A stretch of DNA of 64,000 nt from Paralvinella palmiformis (GCA_025642065.1 JAODUP010000435.1:207501-271500); one strand, 5' to 3'; shown: positions 1 through 12,125, counted from the stretch's first letter. Notes: generated by a model from the letters alone, not told the origin. A program made the numbers and translations.

Positions 1-2125
1 ATTATGAGCCACCCATTTCCTCAAATTATCGTCTTGTATGACTTTATACGCTCCCTTTCCAGTCATACCCGAAACCCTTGTACAGAGCACGACGCCATCC
101 TGTTTCCTACTTTAGATTCTCTAGGCAGCGCTAGCGCGGATCTCCTGGGGATTATTTTGCCCTTGGGAACACCTTGTAGAGGTCACAGCTGGCTTGGTGA
201 TTTAAAAACAAATATGGCTAACATCGACAATCGATAACAACATGGGAAATAGCCGCTTCTGGGTGCTGGAAAGTAGTCCCTTCTACGCCTCTATCAGTTT
301 TCCGACATCGAATGAGAACGACGAAGGGGGGTGGCGCCATAACGGATGTGACGTAATCTATCTGAATCGTACACATCACTGCGCGCCCTCTAAAGGGATT
401 TCAACGTTAACATATCCATGCGACTTGCTATAGCGGATCCTGCGAACACAGGCCGGATGCCATGCGGCGGCCATTTTTCTCAGCTGTCCAACCAGAATCC
501 ACTAAGATACGATAATATGGAAAAGAAACAAAAAAAAAATATATGGAAAATGTCGACGGATCGCCGATGACATTTTGCGTGTCAAATTAATTTCCCTTGG
601 GGGGATTAGGGATACAACTTCCGGCGTGAAATCGCTAATAACTCTATCAGGATCTGTCATATCTGGGTCAATACTGGATCTAACGTCCATGGATATGTAA
701 CTCTCATGATACATAGCTGCCGCGTAACACCGACTTGGATGGAGATAGAGAAAAGATATGAAGGGCTTCAGGTAGTCAGGAAGAGATAGGGAGAGATATG
801 GTGAGAGATAGCTGGGTGATATACGAAGATGTGAGGGAGTGCGCGCGCGGGCGCACACCCACACACCCACACGCACATACTCATACCTGAGCGCCTGCGT
901 ACATGCACACACACAAACACACCGAGAGAGAGAGAGAGAGAGAGAGATTCGCCCCAATCAGTCGACCAACCACCATCAAATAAATGGCTGATGAAGATGC
1001 CCGGATATCGCTGTCATCTATCAAGCTAGCGCCGGTCCGACTGTCCCGGATGCTGGCTGAATATATATGCTAATGACATCAGTCGCTGCTCGATAACAGA
1101 CGGCGTATAATCAGACCATAATCCTCGTAGATTTACCAATGATGCGTCTATTTTGTCTCTCCGTTGGTCGACGGATTGCGGGACGACACCTACCGGTGCC
1201 GGATCCGACCTGACGCTGTCACAACCAGCGACGCCCTTATGGTCTTGTTACGGTTCCCTGGAGACATCATGGCGGCCAACATATAATGTCGATGGTAATA
1301 GCTCTAAACCAATATAGTTACTTACGGGCTGTCGAGAGAAAGTGCACAATTTTGCGACCATTTTGGTATGACGTGATTTCGTAACCCGCGACGACGCCAC
1401 AACTCACGATTTCGGATATTTCCTTCGAAAGCTTTGTTCTTCCTTTCCGGTTCGTGTAGACCAGGAACTGCTTTCTCGACCTGAAATCAAATATTAGTTT
1501 ACTTAAACCATTCGCTTCCCATGACTATATCCCATGACTGTAAGTGTACCGAGAGTGCTAATTTGTGACACTATCTCCTCAACAAATCCTCGTGGTGGCT
1601 TAGTCGTAATGGTTAGGAAACATAATGTGGGAAGTCTTAGTTTCGGATCGAGCAACGAATATTAATCTTTTCCGAGATTTGTATTCGAAGGGCTTTGAGA
1701 AGTATTTGTATGAGAAGTATTCCTATTTGTATTTAAATACCTTGTAATATCTGTCCATAGTCTGATTCACTGTTTAATACCCATTATGTCCCCGGCTTGG
1801 TAATGTCCCACCATTAGTATGCACGTATCTTACGTGAACTGAATGAATAAGCGTACCAGTAAGGTTTGCTTTAATCTATCAATTTTAATATCAATTCATC
1901 AATCACCAATTGAATAAGATATTAAATTTCAGTGACAAGAACACGATCCAAAAAGATAGAAGTAAATCTGTATATAGGAAACGTTTTAACCGATGACGTC
2001 ATTTGCTCGTTAGCGATGCTTGTATACCGGAAATGATAACCAGTAGAAGAAAAAACCCGTTTAAACTGCGTACTTCTGTTGTAAAGGTTGAGTTTCGGTT
2101 TATCACATTCTATAGCATCACTTGA
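1..2125. other. No recognisable gene; unique sequence, left edge
   Basis: No exon, known domain or repeat family could be supported here. The first 1.4 kb is less AT-rich than most of the window and contains several CpG-bearing stretches, so an unrecognised exon or regulatory region of the membrane-protein gene at 6288-7858 is possible. Open frames exist (for example 502-957 on the minus strand) but consist partly of translated (GA)n and (CA)n repeat at about 840-950. Nothing else is seen. Confidence 0.5.
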
Positions 2126-2312
2126 GGCGCCTCCGTGGTGTACCTGGTAGGGCGTTACATCACAGATCACTACCACCTGAGTTCGAATCTCGGCGTGGGC
2201 ATTTCTGAAGGGTGTCTCGTCTTTGACTTCGCTTCATTACCTGTGGAGGTCGCTCGGCCCATTTAGCCTACCATGTGCACATAAGTGGCCGTAAGACATC
2301 AATCATCATCAC
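2126..2312 (+). mobile_element. tRNA-derived SINE, family 1 (near full length)
   Basis: The head carries tRNA-like RNA polymerase III boxes (B box GTTCGAATCTC; the A box is degenerate). It is followed by the family body (motifs GGTCGCTCGGCCCATTTAG and AGTGGCCGTAA) and an ATC-rich tail. Family 1 is defined by comparing the copies in this window; the name is only a label. Confidence 0.8.
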
Positions 2313-2486
2313 CGTCTTATGGAAATCCAGCTTAAAATGTAGCCGTTATATTTGTATACCCTGCATGTAGTTTATTTAACAAAGGTTTCGTGAGAAACCG
2401 CGGCCTAAAACGATGCTATAACAATTCTAATCAGCTACTCATTACCTCTAACAGTTATCTGGTAATTAGGTCATTTGCCCAGTGGA

Positions 2487-2662
2487 GGGCGCCGCATGGC
2501 CTAAATGGTAGCGCGGTTGGCCACAGATCAATATCACCTGGGTTCAAACCCCGGCCAGGCTATATCTGAAGGGTGTTTCATATTTCACTTGGCCTCATTA
2601 GCTTTGGAGATCGTTCGACCCAGTTAGCCTACATTGTGCCCAAAAGTGGCCGTAAAACAGAA
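2487..2662 (+). mobile_element. tRNA-derived SINE, family 1 (diverged)
   Basis: The same head and body are present as in the copy at 2126, with more substitutions. The B box reads GGTTCAAACCC. The ATC tail is lost after the conserved GTGGCCGTAAAACA motif. Two copies in direct orientation lie about 170 bp apart. Confidence 0.7.
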
Positions 2663-3636
2663 ACATTTTAAAAGTTTTACATTTCCTGGCGAGAATCCGT
2701 TAGCGTATCTGTAGACAGATAACTCAGATGGTTTTATCTTTGCGTTATGCATAAACTAACAGAACGAGTGATACATTAAATAGTCGAGAAGGCGTCATCA
2801 AATGCCGCTTCACACACAATAGATCTTCCATTTTTAAAGTAATCAAGTCTATACAGGTCTTGGAGTATCTGTTGTTGAGATGTACACGGATTTAATATTC
2901 GGTCATTGCCATGCTGGTGTCCCAGGTCGGTAAAAAATTACGATAAACTCTAGATATTCTGATTGATATTTTATTTTTGGTTTGTGCGATATCAGTATTT
3001 TGGTTTACTAATCGCTGTCACAGTGAGCTATGTTTTGTTATTGTAAAGGGACAAAATGAACGTATTCCGATCACAAAGCATATTTACAGCTCAAAATTCA
3101 ATGACTCGATCAATATCGCCAGCCACCCCCTCAGAAATATAAAAAACGAAACTCTTTACCTGCTGACGTGTCCTGGATTTCTGGAGCAAATCTTAGTTGT
3201 TTCAGGGATCCAAACGAACAAAAGTCCGAAACACGTGACCAGGAATTAGCTTTGCTTGTTGCGGGTGTTAGTGAGAATTTACGCCAATTCCTCACGTCAT
3301 GTTGCTAAATACTAATGAAACAGTCCTTCTATCTCCAGTGGCTGGGGAATAGCAGTGTTCGCGACACACACATGGGCTGGTGTATGAAAACCTTGTCCGC
3401 ACGCACATATATTTGACCGTACGGACCCACGCGTGCACTTTTGCACGCACAGGCTGCGAAGGCTTTGGCCTTCTCGGCGTAAACATCTACTTTTAGTAAC
3501 CGTGAGTTGCTATCCCTCGAGGAAGCTGGCAGTGTCACTGATAATTCAACGTCATCGTCTTCATCACAACCGTAGTTGGTCATTATGGCAGCACTTCCAT
3601 TTGTTTGCCTTTTCATTTAGCTGTATATATCTACAA
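2663..3636. other. No recognisable feature
   Basis: AT-rich unique sequence. Short open frames at 2977-3249 (+) and 3329-3616 (-) show no recognisable domain or splice context. Confidence 0.5.
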
Positions 3637-4075
3637 CAACAGCAACATCAGCAGCAACAACAACAGCAGGAACGACAACGATAACAATGAAAACAACAAC
3701 AACAGCAATAATAATAGAACTACTATTACAGATTCTACTACTACAGCTATTACTGCTCTTCCTACTACTGATAAAACTACTGATACTACTACTACAACCA
3801 CTACTACTACCACTATTACTACTACTACTACTACTACAACTAACACCCCTGGGGCTACTATTACTACTACTACAACTACTATTACTACTACTGTTACTAC
3901 TACTACTACTACTACTGTTAATGCTGCAACAAAAACTGCAATAGCAACAGCTACAACAATAACAACAACAACTACTACTGGTACTACCAGTACTACAACA
4001 AATCTGTCTACTACTAATAATGATAGTATTATTATTATTAGTAGTAGTAGTAGTACTAGTAGTAGTAGTGTCGAT
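3637..4075. repeat. Long trinucleotide tract, (ACA/GCA)n to (ACT)n to (AGT)n
   Basis: About 440 bp is built almost wholly of trinucleotides: CAA/CAG/ACA at the left, ACT/ACA in the middle, and ATT/AGT at the right, where the tract flips to its own complement. One frame reads as a Thr/Asn-rich open frame of 180 residues (3605-4147 +) and other frames read as Ser or Val runs. The openness is a by-product of the repeat; there is no start context, domain or splice evidence for coding. Confidence 0.9.
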
Positions 4076-4079
4076 ATAA

Positions 4080-4782
4080 TAAGGTCGCATTACCTCAAAG
4101 TGTATCATCAAAGTGTATCAATGGCTCCTGCCATTGGTACAATTTGATGAATGAAATTACAATGAAACACAAAATATTAGTTATCGTATTATAAAGTTTC
4201 CTGGTAGATTCCGAGTTGCTCTTCCATGTAGATAACTTAACCGAAAGGTAACGCTAAATATGTGACTCTTAAAAACGGACTTATATGTTCACGAGATAAT
4301 GCCCTTGCCAGTCCTTTCGTCAATCTTCTCCACAATGTCGACAATTCTACTTTAATAAAGCACAAAGGCCAAAACGACTATGGCTGAAACACGGACACTT
4401 CAAGTGTACGCCTCGAACGTTCGTTCACATTGAAATTAGTGTACAGGTATTAGTGTAAATCTGAACTTCGCGCTGATGGACCAGTTTATGATTGGGCTAA
4501 TAATTGTGTGTTGGATTGTATTTGATTAATAACCCACCTTAATATTCTTGCCCAATGTACCACACGCTTTTATCTAAAATTTTAAACTATCTCAACGGCG
4601 TTTCATCTTTCGCTATCTCCCATTATCGTTGAAGGTTGCTCGACCCGTTTGTACGTACATATGTGTACAATTTACGTCATGTCACTTTGGTTTCTTTCAA
4701 TAGTTTCAAGGCAAGCGACGTTTGGAGAGATTGTTTGGGGCAACTTGTTCATGTCATTTGGTAAGTGGCCTACATATTTCGT

Positions 4783-4850
<68 letters not shown>

Positions 4851-5590
4851 GGAGAGTGAGAGGGAGGGAAGAGAGAGGGAGAGAGACGTATTTGAATATA
4901 CATTGTTATACATAGCTGAACTATCGGTTAAAAATAATTGCTTTGCGTTCTGTTGCACAAAGTCGCAAATTATATCATGTCTAATTTATCACTCAGCAAT
5001 CCACCCTTTAATACACATGTTATGACCCTTCCAAAGATGACTCAACTGATTTTGTTTTTATAGTAAAGATCAGCACATCAGTCTGAAGTTTTTGTTGTTG
5101 TATTTTCTCACATTTCTATTCTTCTTTTTATTCGTATTATGTATCTCTAAATACATCCCTGTGTAATTCTCACACGCCTGTGTTATATGCATACATTCGA
5201 TACAATTAATTAATTCATTATAATGAGTCATAGTCCAACCAAAGACTCACTCCAGCCTCGATAACCTCCCACCACCCAAATGCTAACCCACCCACCCCTC
5301 ACTAAGTCATCCTCGCCTTTGTATAAGATCAACTGTCTCAGCTAACACAGGACAATAGAACGAAGAGCTTCTTGGGTAGAAGACGTATACCATATATAAT
5401 GCCACCTCCCTGTGTCAGATATACATCAGCAGCTAAATAGACTCGGGCGGGACAGTGTTGCCCGAGCTTCATACAGTATTAACGAGACTCTAACTCGGAA
5501 GCCGGGACAAGTGTCGACCAACTCTGCCCAATGAGCTAATGCTTAGATTGGGGCACATAGCAGCCTGATTGCGTGCGGAAATTAGTTATC
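4080..5590. other. No gene; AT-rich with a (CA)n(TA)n(GA)n repeat
   Basis: The stretch holds a compound microsatellite at about 4788-4885 and otherwise unique AT-rich sequence. No exon was recognised. It is probably upstream intergenic DNA or an intron of the gene at 6288-7858. Confidence 0.5.
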
Positions 5591-5596
5591 GTTGAA

Positions 5597-5710
5597 TGAC
5601 GTCATTACGCATACGCAGTAGTCCGACAGGAGGCTATCCCTCTAAACGATAGGGATAGCCCGAATACTTGTAATGTGATATATCCATCCGGGACATATGG
5701 CGGTATAAAA
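5597..5710 (+). promoter_or_regulatory. Candidate promoter: CRE, 10-bp inverted repeat, TATA box
   Basis: A perfect palindromic cAMP-response-type element TGACGTCA lies at 5597-5604. A perfect inverted repeat follows: GGCTATCCCT at 5632-5641 and AGGGATAGCC at 5651-5660, separated by 9 nt. A consensus TATAAAA is at 5704-5710, which would place a start site near 5735-5740. The nearest coding sequence on this strand is the transmembrane exon at 6288. These are sequence matches only; the arrangement could be chance. Confidence 0.35.
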
Positions 5711-5955
5711 GGCCTGGATCTGGCCGTCTTGGTCACGTCCAATCTTTTCCCAGTGTCAATCCTGATCCCGTGCTAACTGCACCGGAAGTTGAAACAGATG
5801 CTCGCCGGATACGGGGCCATATTTATTTGTCATTCGGGAATATTTGTTCAAATATGGCCGACACTTGTCTAGAGCGAAGTGGGAAAGGTCACCGTGGCGG
5901 CATCTTCGGGAGTGGCCATAATCCCGAGTTGTATATTGTTGGTTGCGCCAATATG

Positions 5956-6037
5956 TCTCTCTCTCTCTCTCTCCCTCTGCGTGTGTGTGTGCGTGTGCGT
6001 GTGAGGTGGGTGTATGTGCATGTATATGCGTATGTGT
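5956..6037. repeat. (CT)n(GT)n microsatellite
   Basis: A run of CT dinucleotides passes into GT-rich sequence. It lies between the candidate TATA box and the transmembrane exon, so it would be 5' UTR or intron. Confidence 0.85.
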
Positions 6038-6193
6038 GCGTGTGCTAGATTGTTTACATCTGATCCGAGGTGTTGTGTCAGGATGTTCAATAGAGCAATT
6101 ATCAACTTTTTTCGGGGAGGGGGGTATTTTACAATTCATTATCGTAATTAACAGATTATATTTCACGTACATGCACCGAGAATGGTACTATCG

Positions 6194-6195
<2 letters not shown>

Positions 6196-6250
<55 letters not shown>
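6196..6250. repeat. (TA)n microsatellite
   Basis: An uninterrupted TA run ends about 35 bp before the acceptor of the transmembrane exon. A second TA/GA tract at about 6381-6450 begins just after that exon's donor, so the small exon sits between two AT repeats. Confidence 0.9.
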
Positions 6251-6254
<4 letters not shown>

Positions 6255-6287
6255 TTATTATAAATAATTTACTTAACTTATTAAGAG

Positions 6288-6367
6288 ATGTCATTAACCA
6301 TTGTTGTCGGAATAGCTGTAGGTATTGGCATTGTCATACTAGCTTGTGGAGTGATATGTATACGTAG
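6288..6367 (+). CDS. Transmembrane exon of a single-pass membrane protein
   Basis: The exon encodes a hydrophobic helix: MSLTIVVGIAVGIGIVILAC continues with GVICIR. An AG acceptor lies directly upstream (6284-6287 offers two AGs two bases apart) and a strong donor, GTGAGT, starts at 6368. The exon ends with two bases of a codon (AG); the next exon at 7057 supplies C to make Ser, and its long open frame is then exactly in phase. The ATG at 6288 could be a true start, giving a protein of 293 residues. The exon could equally join upstream exons encoding an ectodomain outside the window. With no signal peptide visible, I cannot choose between the two. Confidence 0.7.
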
Positions 6368-6381
6368 GTGAGTAACAAAAC

Positions 6382-6453
<72 letters not shown>

Positions 6454-6754
6454 ATGAGAGATAATTATTTTTGTGGAAAGGGTACTTTCAAGAATGCGTG
6501 TTGAGAATATCTGAAACTTGTTTGTTTCTGCTTATCGGTGACTGCGTCGGCGCATATGCCTGAAAGAGTGTTTGTGTGCATGCCTGTCCTTATGTATGAA
6601 AATGCTTATGTGTTTGTGTGTGTGTGTGTGTGTTTATTTGTTGTACGAGTGTTTGTTAAAATACACTCGTTGAATCACCTAGATGATTTATCAGGCTATT
6701 ATATCGAATATTGTTTATTCATAAAAATTAATAAAATAGATTATCTTGGATTTC

Positions 6755-6812
6755 ATGAGCGAGTGTGTATGTGAGTGTGTATATGTGTGTGTGCATGCGC
6801 GTGTATACATGC

Positions 6813-6844
<32 letters not shown>

Positions 6845-6876
6845 GAGTGTGTATATGTGTGTGTGCATGCGCGTGT

Positions 6877-6918
<42 letters not shown>

Positions 6919-6970
6919 GAGTGTGTATATGTGTGTGCATGCGCGTAAATACATGCATATATATATATAA

Positions 6971-7004
<34 letters not shown>

Positions 7005-7006
7005 AT
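6755..7006. repeat. Compound minisatellite, three ~75-bp units of (TG)n / GCATGCGCG / (TA)n
   Basis: Three tandem copies of a unit hold, in order, GTATGTGAGTGTGTATATG, a TGCATGCGCGT core, and a (TA)n run. They start near 6767, 6837 and 6913. The array ends about 50 bp before the splice acceptor at 7055-7056. Alternating purine-pyrimidine sequence of this kind can adopt Z-DNA or cruciform structures. It is intronic in the model given here. Confidence 0.85.
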
Positions 7007-7056
7007 TCGTACGGTACTCAGATTTATAAATCATCAGCTCTATTTCTAACTTCCAG

Positions 7057-7858
7057 CGCCTGTAGTCCCCCGAAGAAGAGTCGTAATACCAGAAAGAGGC
7101 CGGTAAACACCGTCCCTCCACAGCGCATGCCCACCAAACGCTCGAACGGCAACTCGGCGCCACTTCCGCCGCCGCCGCAATCGCCAGGGCGCGCCCCGAT
7201 CAGACCGGAAGTGGTGCACGGACCGCTCCCGCCACCGCCGCCGTCGTTCCTCATGGAGAAAGAGGGCGCCTTCGTCGAGAACGAATACTCGTCGATCGCC
7301 GAAATGCCGCCGCCGCCCCCTTCGCCATCCCCCCAGGTGGCGCCACAAGGCACGGTGATCGTGAACAAAATGGCGGCGGGCTATCTGGATCGGTCGGACT
7401 CTGATCCGGATTACACGTCGCCGCCCAGCCCGTACTCTAGCCCGAGACACACCCATTATGACATTCAATCGCTGCGTTCAAGCGAGGACAACTTAGCGAG
7501 CGACTGTGAGATACCCGTACAGTATTTCTACAAGAATAAGTACTCGGTCGCCGAACCCGTGGATAACTCGAAGTTCTCGATGAAGATCTACACCAAGTCG
7601 CCCTCTAGCGAGCTACCGCCGTACTACGAAGAGGAGGAGGAGGCGGCGGCCGCGGCGGCCGCGGCGACGGTGTTCGTGCGCGAGGACGCGCGAGATCCGA
7701 CGCGGCCGTACGAGTGCCAAAACGGACAGGCGCAGAACCCGTTCGCCGGCTCGCTGCAGAGTCGCTACTGGAGGAACAAGTACACCGGCGCCTTTATACC
7801 GAACATACACGCCAGTAAGACGTCGTTATGTTCTCGATCGGGTGGTAGTACTGTGTGA
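7057..7858 (+). CDS. Proline-rich cytoplasmic tail with PDZ-ligand C-terminus (last exon)
   Basis: After the acceptor TTCCAG this exon completes a Ser codon and reads 266 further codons to TGA at 7856-7858. Base composition is clearly GC-rich against AT-rich flanks, as expected for coding sequence. The membrane-proximal part is basic (SPPKKSRNTRKRP, a stop-transfer signal). Proline runs follow: LPPPPQSPGR, LPPPPPSF and MPPPPPSPSP, of the [LF]PPPP type bound by EVH1 (Ena/VASP) or SH3 domains. Tyrosine motifs include NEYSSI and DPDYTSP. An LPPYYEEE motif fits the WW-domain ligand PPxY and is followed by Glu and Ala runs. The C-terminus GSTV fits a class I PDZ ligand (S/T-x-V). These features suggest the signalling tail of an adhesion or guidance receptor, or a small membrane adaptor. 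I do not recognise the family. No convincing AATAAA lies close downstream. Confidence 0.75.
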
Positions 7859-9289
7859 GGGGTGCTGTCACGTGATTCCGAATACCGAGGCTGCTTTGTT
7901 TTGTGTACAGACGTGCGTCTGATCTGGATTTGGGAACGTTTCCCGTTCGAAAGAATACCTTCACGATGACTGTATGACGACGACTTACTCAGTCTGGAAC
8001 GTTATGATCGTGTCGCACAAAAACCTCAAAGTGAAATTGCACTCTGGATAAAACGAACTGTTATTGAAGATGAGAGGGTCGGGTAGCATTTGATAATAAT
8101 GAGACTTCCTTTATTTCGAACAATGTTTCAAACGGCCGAAAATATTACATAAATACATCATCGAAGATTATCAATATAGCGGAACATAAAATAGCGTGAC
8201 GTAACGTAGGTGAAATATAATATAACTTAACGTACCTTAACACTCGAAAGTCCAATTTGTATCGGCGCTATTGCTCGATATAAATACTACTACTACTACT
8301 ACTACTACTAATAATAATAATAATAATAATAATATAGTGATCATTACTATAATTACAAACTAAGCATTTCCTAAGTACAAAATACATAAATGTTCCACGA
8401 AATACATGCAAATACACAAGATTTTCAATTTCAAAAAGATTTAATGATTGATTGATTAGTCGGGGCCACCAAGTTGCTGATACTGTGTATTTCATGCAAT
8501 ATTTTCAGGCTGGACATAAACCATCCCTTAAGTCCCTTACGTATGGATATAGCTGCGCCGTGCTGGGCCACTTCAAGGCTAGAGGCATAGGTGTATTTTC
8601 TAAATTTGTAGATATGAGGGACACGGTTTAATACAACGGGGAAAGTGGAATAGTCGGAGCGAGAAAAGAGACAACGGTGTCCAGCAATTCTATCAGATAA
8701 GACTTGGAAGTGAATGCTGTCTGTGGAGATTAGTACATCTTCAAACTTTCGTCTCGTCTTCGCTTCAATGCGAGATTAGTTTTTGAGTGCGAGGTCTAAA
8801 CACTAGAGAGATTCTATGCTCTGGAATGCACGCTTCGTTGTACGTATACATGTGTATAAGCGAATGTACGATGTGTTGTACATATGATTGAACGTTTTAC
8901 TGTATGGACCGACGACTTGAAAACGATTTTACCCGAATCCAAGTATTAGTTCATTAATGATTATTGCGTTAATTGATTAAAATATCAACTTTACCTCTTA
9001 TCTCCAACAACAGCCACCGTGAACCAAAATACTTGGCATTTCATCCTTTAGGATCTGCTCTAAGACATTATGATCGTATCTAAAAATATTAATTGACATT
9101 TTTTTATAAAAGAAAAGCCATCAATTTCTCAGGTTTATTTCACGTATTTTTTAAGTTTTGTTTTCTATATATACTAAAATTTTAATATTAGCAGTATCTA
9201 GAAATATCTTTTCTTTGTTTCATGATTTGCTAAATAGTGTTACTTTTGGCAAACAGAGTGTTGACAAGATTTAGACATGCGATTATATT

Positions 9290-9352
<63 letters not shown>

Positions 9353-9540
9353 ATATCAGATTGTCTATGTTCACTTATCAATCATCACTTCAAATCATTG
9401 CAAAAACAATAACCTCATTATTATGTCATAGTGTCAAATTACATATAAATATCAAGCATTATAAATGTTTATCTAATAACTATATGTCTATCTGATCTCA
9501 TAACATGTTGTCTTTGCGTGTATGTGTGTGATTGTGTTGT
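7859..9540. other. 3' flank of the membrane-protein gene; no further gene
   Basis: The first few hundred bases after the stop at 7858 are probably 3' UTR. The rest is AT-rich, with (ACT)n(AAT)n at 8284-8334 and (TA)n at about 9298-9347. No domain or exon was recognised. Confidence 0.5.
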
Positions 9541-9620
9541 TGATTGATTGATTGATGATGCGAACTCATGTGGTAGTAATCTGTGGTCCAATGCGCTATC
9601 AACTAGACCACGGAGGCGCC
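9541..9620 (-). mobile_element. SINE family 1, internally deleted copy
   Basis: Only the ATTG/ATG tail remnant and the tRNA-like head remain (in the plus direction: GCGAACTCATGTGGTAGTAA through AGACCACGGAGGCGCC). The whole body between them is missing. Confidence 0.7.
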
Positions 9621-10635
9621 CCGTGGATGTTGGTGTTAAAAGTCAACAAACTGATTCCATCGATTTACACGTTTACACTTAGTACTTCTCAATATATCGC
9701 ATTAATCATTGGTTTAATGGGATCCATTGAGTTACACAGATTTGATTATATATGAAGATTACTATCTATCACGTTAACAATTTTTTCAAATGTCAGTAAG
9801 GCCACGTTCCATATTCGAATATTAATCCCCCCACGCCAATATTAGCAAACTTGCTCCATGTTTAACAGAATTTGTAACTGAAGTATATAATGTACGTATG
9901 TTGTTAAATGAGATTTCATTAGTGTCACTATCTGTTCAAGTCTTAAATAGTAAACCTTTTAATATCGTCCGATTCACATCACAAGCTGTTGCCGAGCGCT
10001 TCACGGGAAAAATATAAATATTATGCCGATAAATTATATGATCGATGACAATAAGTATCCTTAAACTAATGCGCCATTGAAGAGCAGTGAAATGATCGGG
10101 AGTTAGAAAGCCGAACATTGGTGCGTAGTTGGTGTTTGGGAGTCCACAGCATTTTCTACGAGATTTTGTAATTATTCAGCGTTGTATCCTTCAATCGCTC
10201 ATGAATATTCATCTTTTACGTCCTTCCAGCCGTATATCGAACCATTGGATTGTTTAGTCGTGTGTAAATAGAGAGGCGTAATATTCACATCGGAAGGTGA
10301 GATGCACCGAAAGACTTCGCATAATGCAAATTATGCAGTATTACCCGATGCATCCATAAAGGTGCAAATTGCAATAGATTCTCCTGTTAGTTTGTATGTC
10401 GAATAACGAAATTAACAAGCTAACCGCGAACTTATTATCCTGCTCACGCGCAGACTGACTATAAAACATTCACATCGAGACGTAATGAGCAGAAATATCG
10501 ATCTGATTCACCTTAGGAAAGCATTAATCAACTTACAGCAATGTTTAATTTACAATTGGTGAATGAACGATTTAATTTTTATATTACTGTACTCATTCTG
10601 ATATAGGAATGATATAACGATAATAATAAACATCA
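9621..10635. other. No recognisable feature
   Basis: AT-rich sequence without exon, repeat-family or RNA-gene signal that I could support. Confidence 0.5.
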
Positions 10636-10860
10636 TAATAATAATTACAAAACTTCTATAGCGCCAATATCCTCGAAAAGAATCGAGCTCAGTGGCACAC
10701 CTAGTGGATGGGTTGGGCAAACTCATTGTCCGGGTACGATGCAAAGTTGATCAACAATGATCAGATGGCAAGGAAGCTTAGGAAGGATAAACAAGTTTGA
10801 AAAGGTGAGTTTTCAAATGGTGACGGAAAGAAACCTCTCATTTGATGACTTAACACCAGA
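10636..10860 (+). repeat. Interspersed repeat, same family as 20003-20290
   Basis: The sequence shares motifs in order with the copy at 20003: ATAGCGCCAATATC, GAATCGAGCTCAGTGGC, GGGTACGATGCA, CAATGATCAGATGGCAAGGAA and GACGGAAAGAAAC. Two copies with the same order of blocks define a dispersed family. It is probably a non-autonomous DNA element, since the copy at 20 kb has a facing inverted arm. Confidence 0.75.
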
Positions 10861-11196
10861 TAGCTAGCTATATGATATATGGGAATGATAAGCTGATGTT
10901 CTACGCCGTGTAGTATATCCACAAATCACGAAATATTCAGAAGCTATTTCAACATCAACTGGGGGTCATTGTTGTTAGTTAGCTGACCCCATGAATACTA
11001 TTTTCTGGCTTCTCTAATGTACGGCAGCTTAGTAAGAATGATGCTCAATATTCTGTTGCGGTTTGCTCCAAATTTTAACTTGTAGTCAAACATATCCATC
11101 CATTTCAGATAGAAGTACCACTCTTTGTCAATGTAGATTAAATAAATAATGTAAAGACGTATTTCATACAATGGTTTTATATATATATGTCACGTA

Positions 11197-11370
11197 GGCC
11201 GCCTCCTTGGTCTAACTGGTAGCGCGTTGCTTCACAGATCACTAGCAGCCGAGTTCGAATATCTGAGGGGTGTTTCATATTTTACTTCGCTTCATTACCT
11301 TTGGAAGTCGCTTGGCCATTTAGCCAAGCATGTGCACTAAAGTGGCCGTAAAACACCAATCATCATCATG
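11197..11370 (+). mobile_element. SINE family 1
   Basis: Head GCCTCCTTGGTCTAACTGGTA (A box) and GAGTTCGAAT (B box), body and CATCATCAT tail are present. Small deletions lie after the B box and in the GGTCGCTCGGCC block. Confidence 0.8.
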
Positions 11371-12079
11371 GTATCGCTATTTAGTTATCCATATATTACA
11401 CATCATGTGGTATGAATTAATTCGGAATCCACACACGAACCCCTAAAGTCCAATAATTGTATTAATTGCATATTTGTTTTATTAAAAACAGACAAATAAA
11501 ATTATGAAGTTCAACGCTGTTGTAGCCTAGTCTCCAGTAAACTATTGGCTGATATAATACACTGTAATAAGTTGATGAAGATTGACACGAAGAAGATATA
11601 TCTATTAACCGAGACTATCGTTAGGAAAATGTTGGTTGATAAAATACCAAACATGATGGTAATTATGCGTAATAAACAATCTTTCTAATTTAGTCGTACT
11701 GAACTGTACTGACCTAATTTGCTTTTCTCCTCATCTGATACTGCACGGATCTAGTACAGCTGCTCACGTTAAAGTTAAACATAATGCATTCGTACTTCCA
11801 AAAAAAAGAGGAAGGTTCACCTGGCACTGTCCACAATCGATTTTCTAGTTTGTTTAAATCATCATCCACTGTAAAGGAAGGGGGGCATACAAAACATGAA
11901 GCCATTCTCACCGAGTCCGGCTTCATTGTAATCAAAATATAGTTTGAGGTTTTCACTTGATTTGGTGATGAATTATCCTTTATACTGGCTAGCCTATATG
12001 AATATTTTCTGACTGAAGACAGGGTAGAAATAGGCTTCGATACAAAATTATACAAGATTACTTACTGAGCCTGTTATTA

Positions 12080-12125
<46 letters not shown>

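Noticed and set aside
502..957. 151-codon minus-strand open frame
   Set aside because: About a third is translated (GA)n/(CA)n repeat and the remainder matches nothing recognised.
3605..4147. 180-codon Thr/Asn-rich open frame, and Ser/Val-rich frames on the other strand
   Set aside because: These are translations of a trinucleotide repeat, which is open in several frames by nature.
6715..7163. Open frames rich in HTHTYIYI on both strands
   Set aside because: Translated (TG)n and (TA)n repeats. The only real coding evidence here is the tail exon from 7057.
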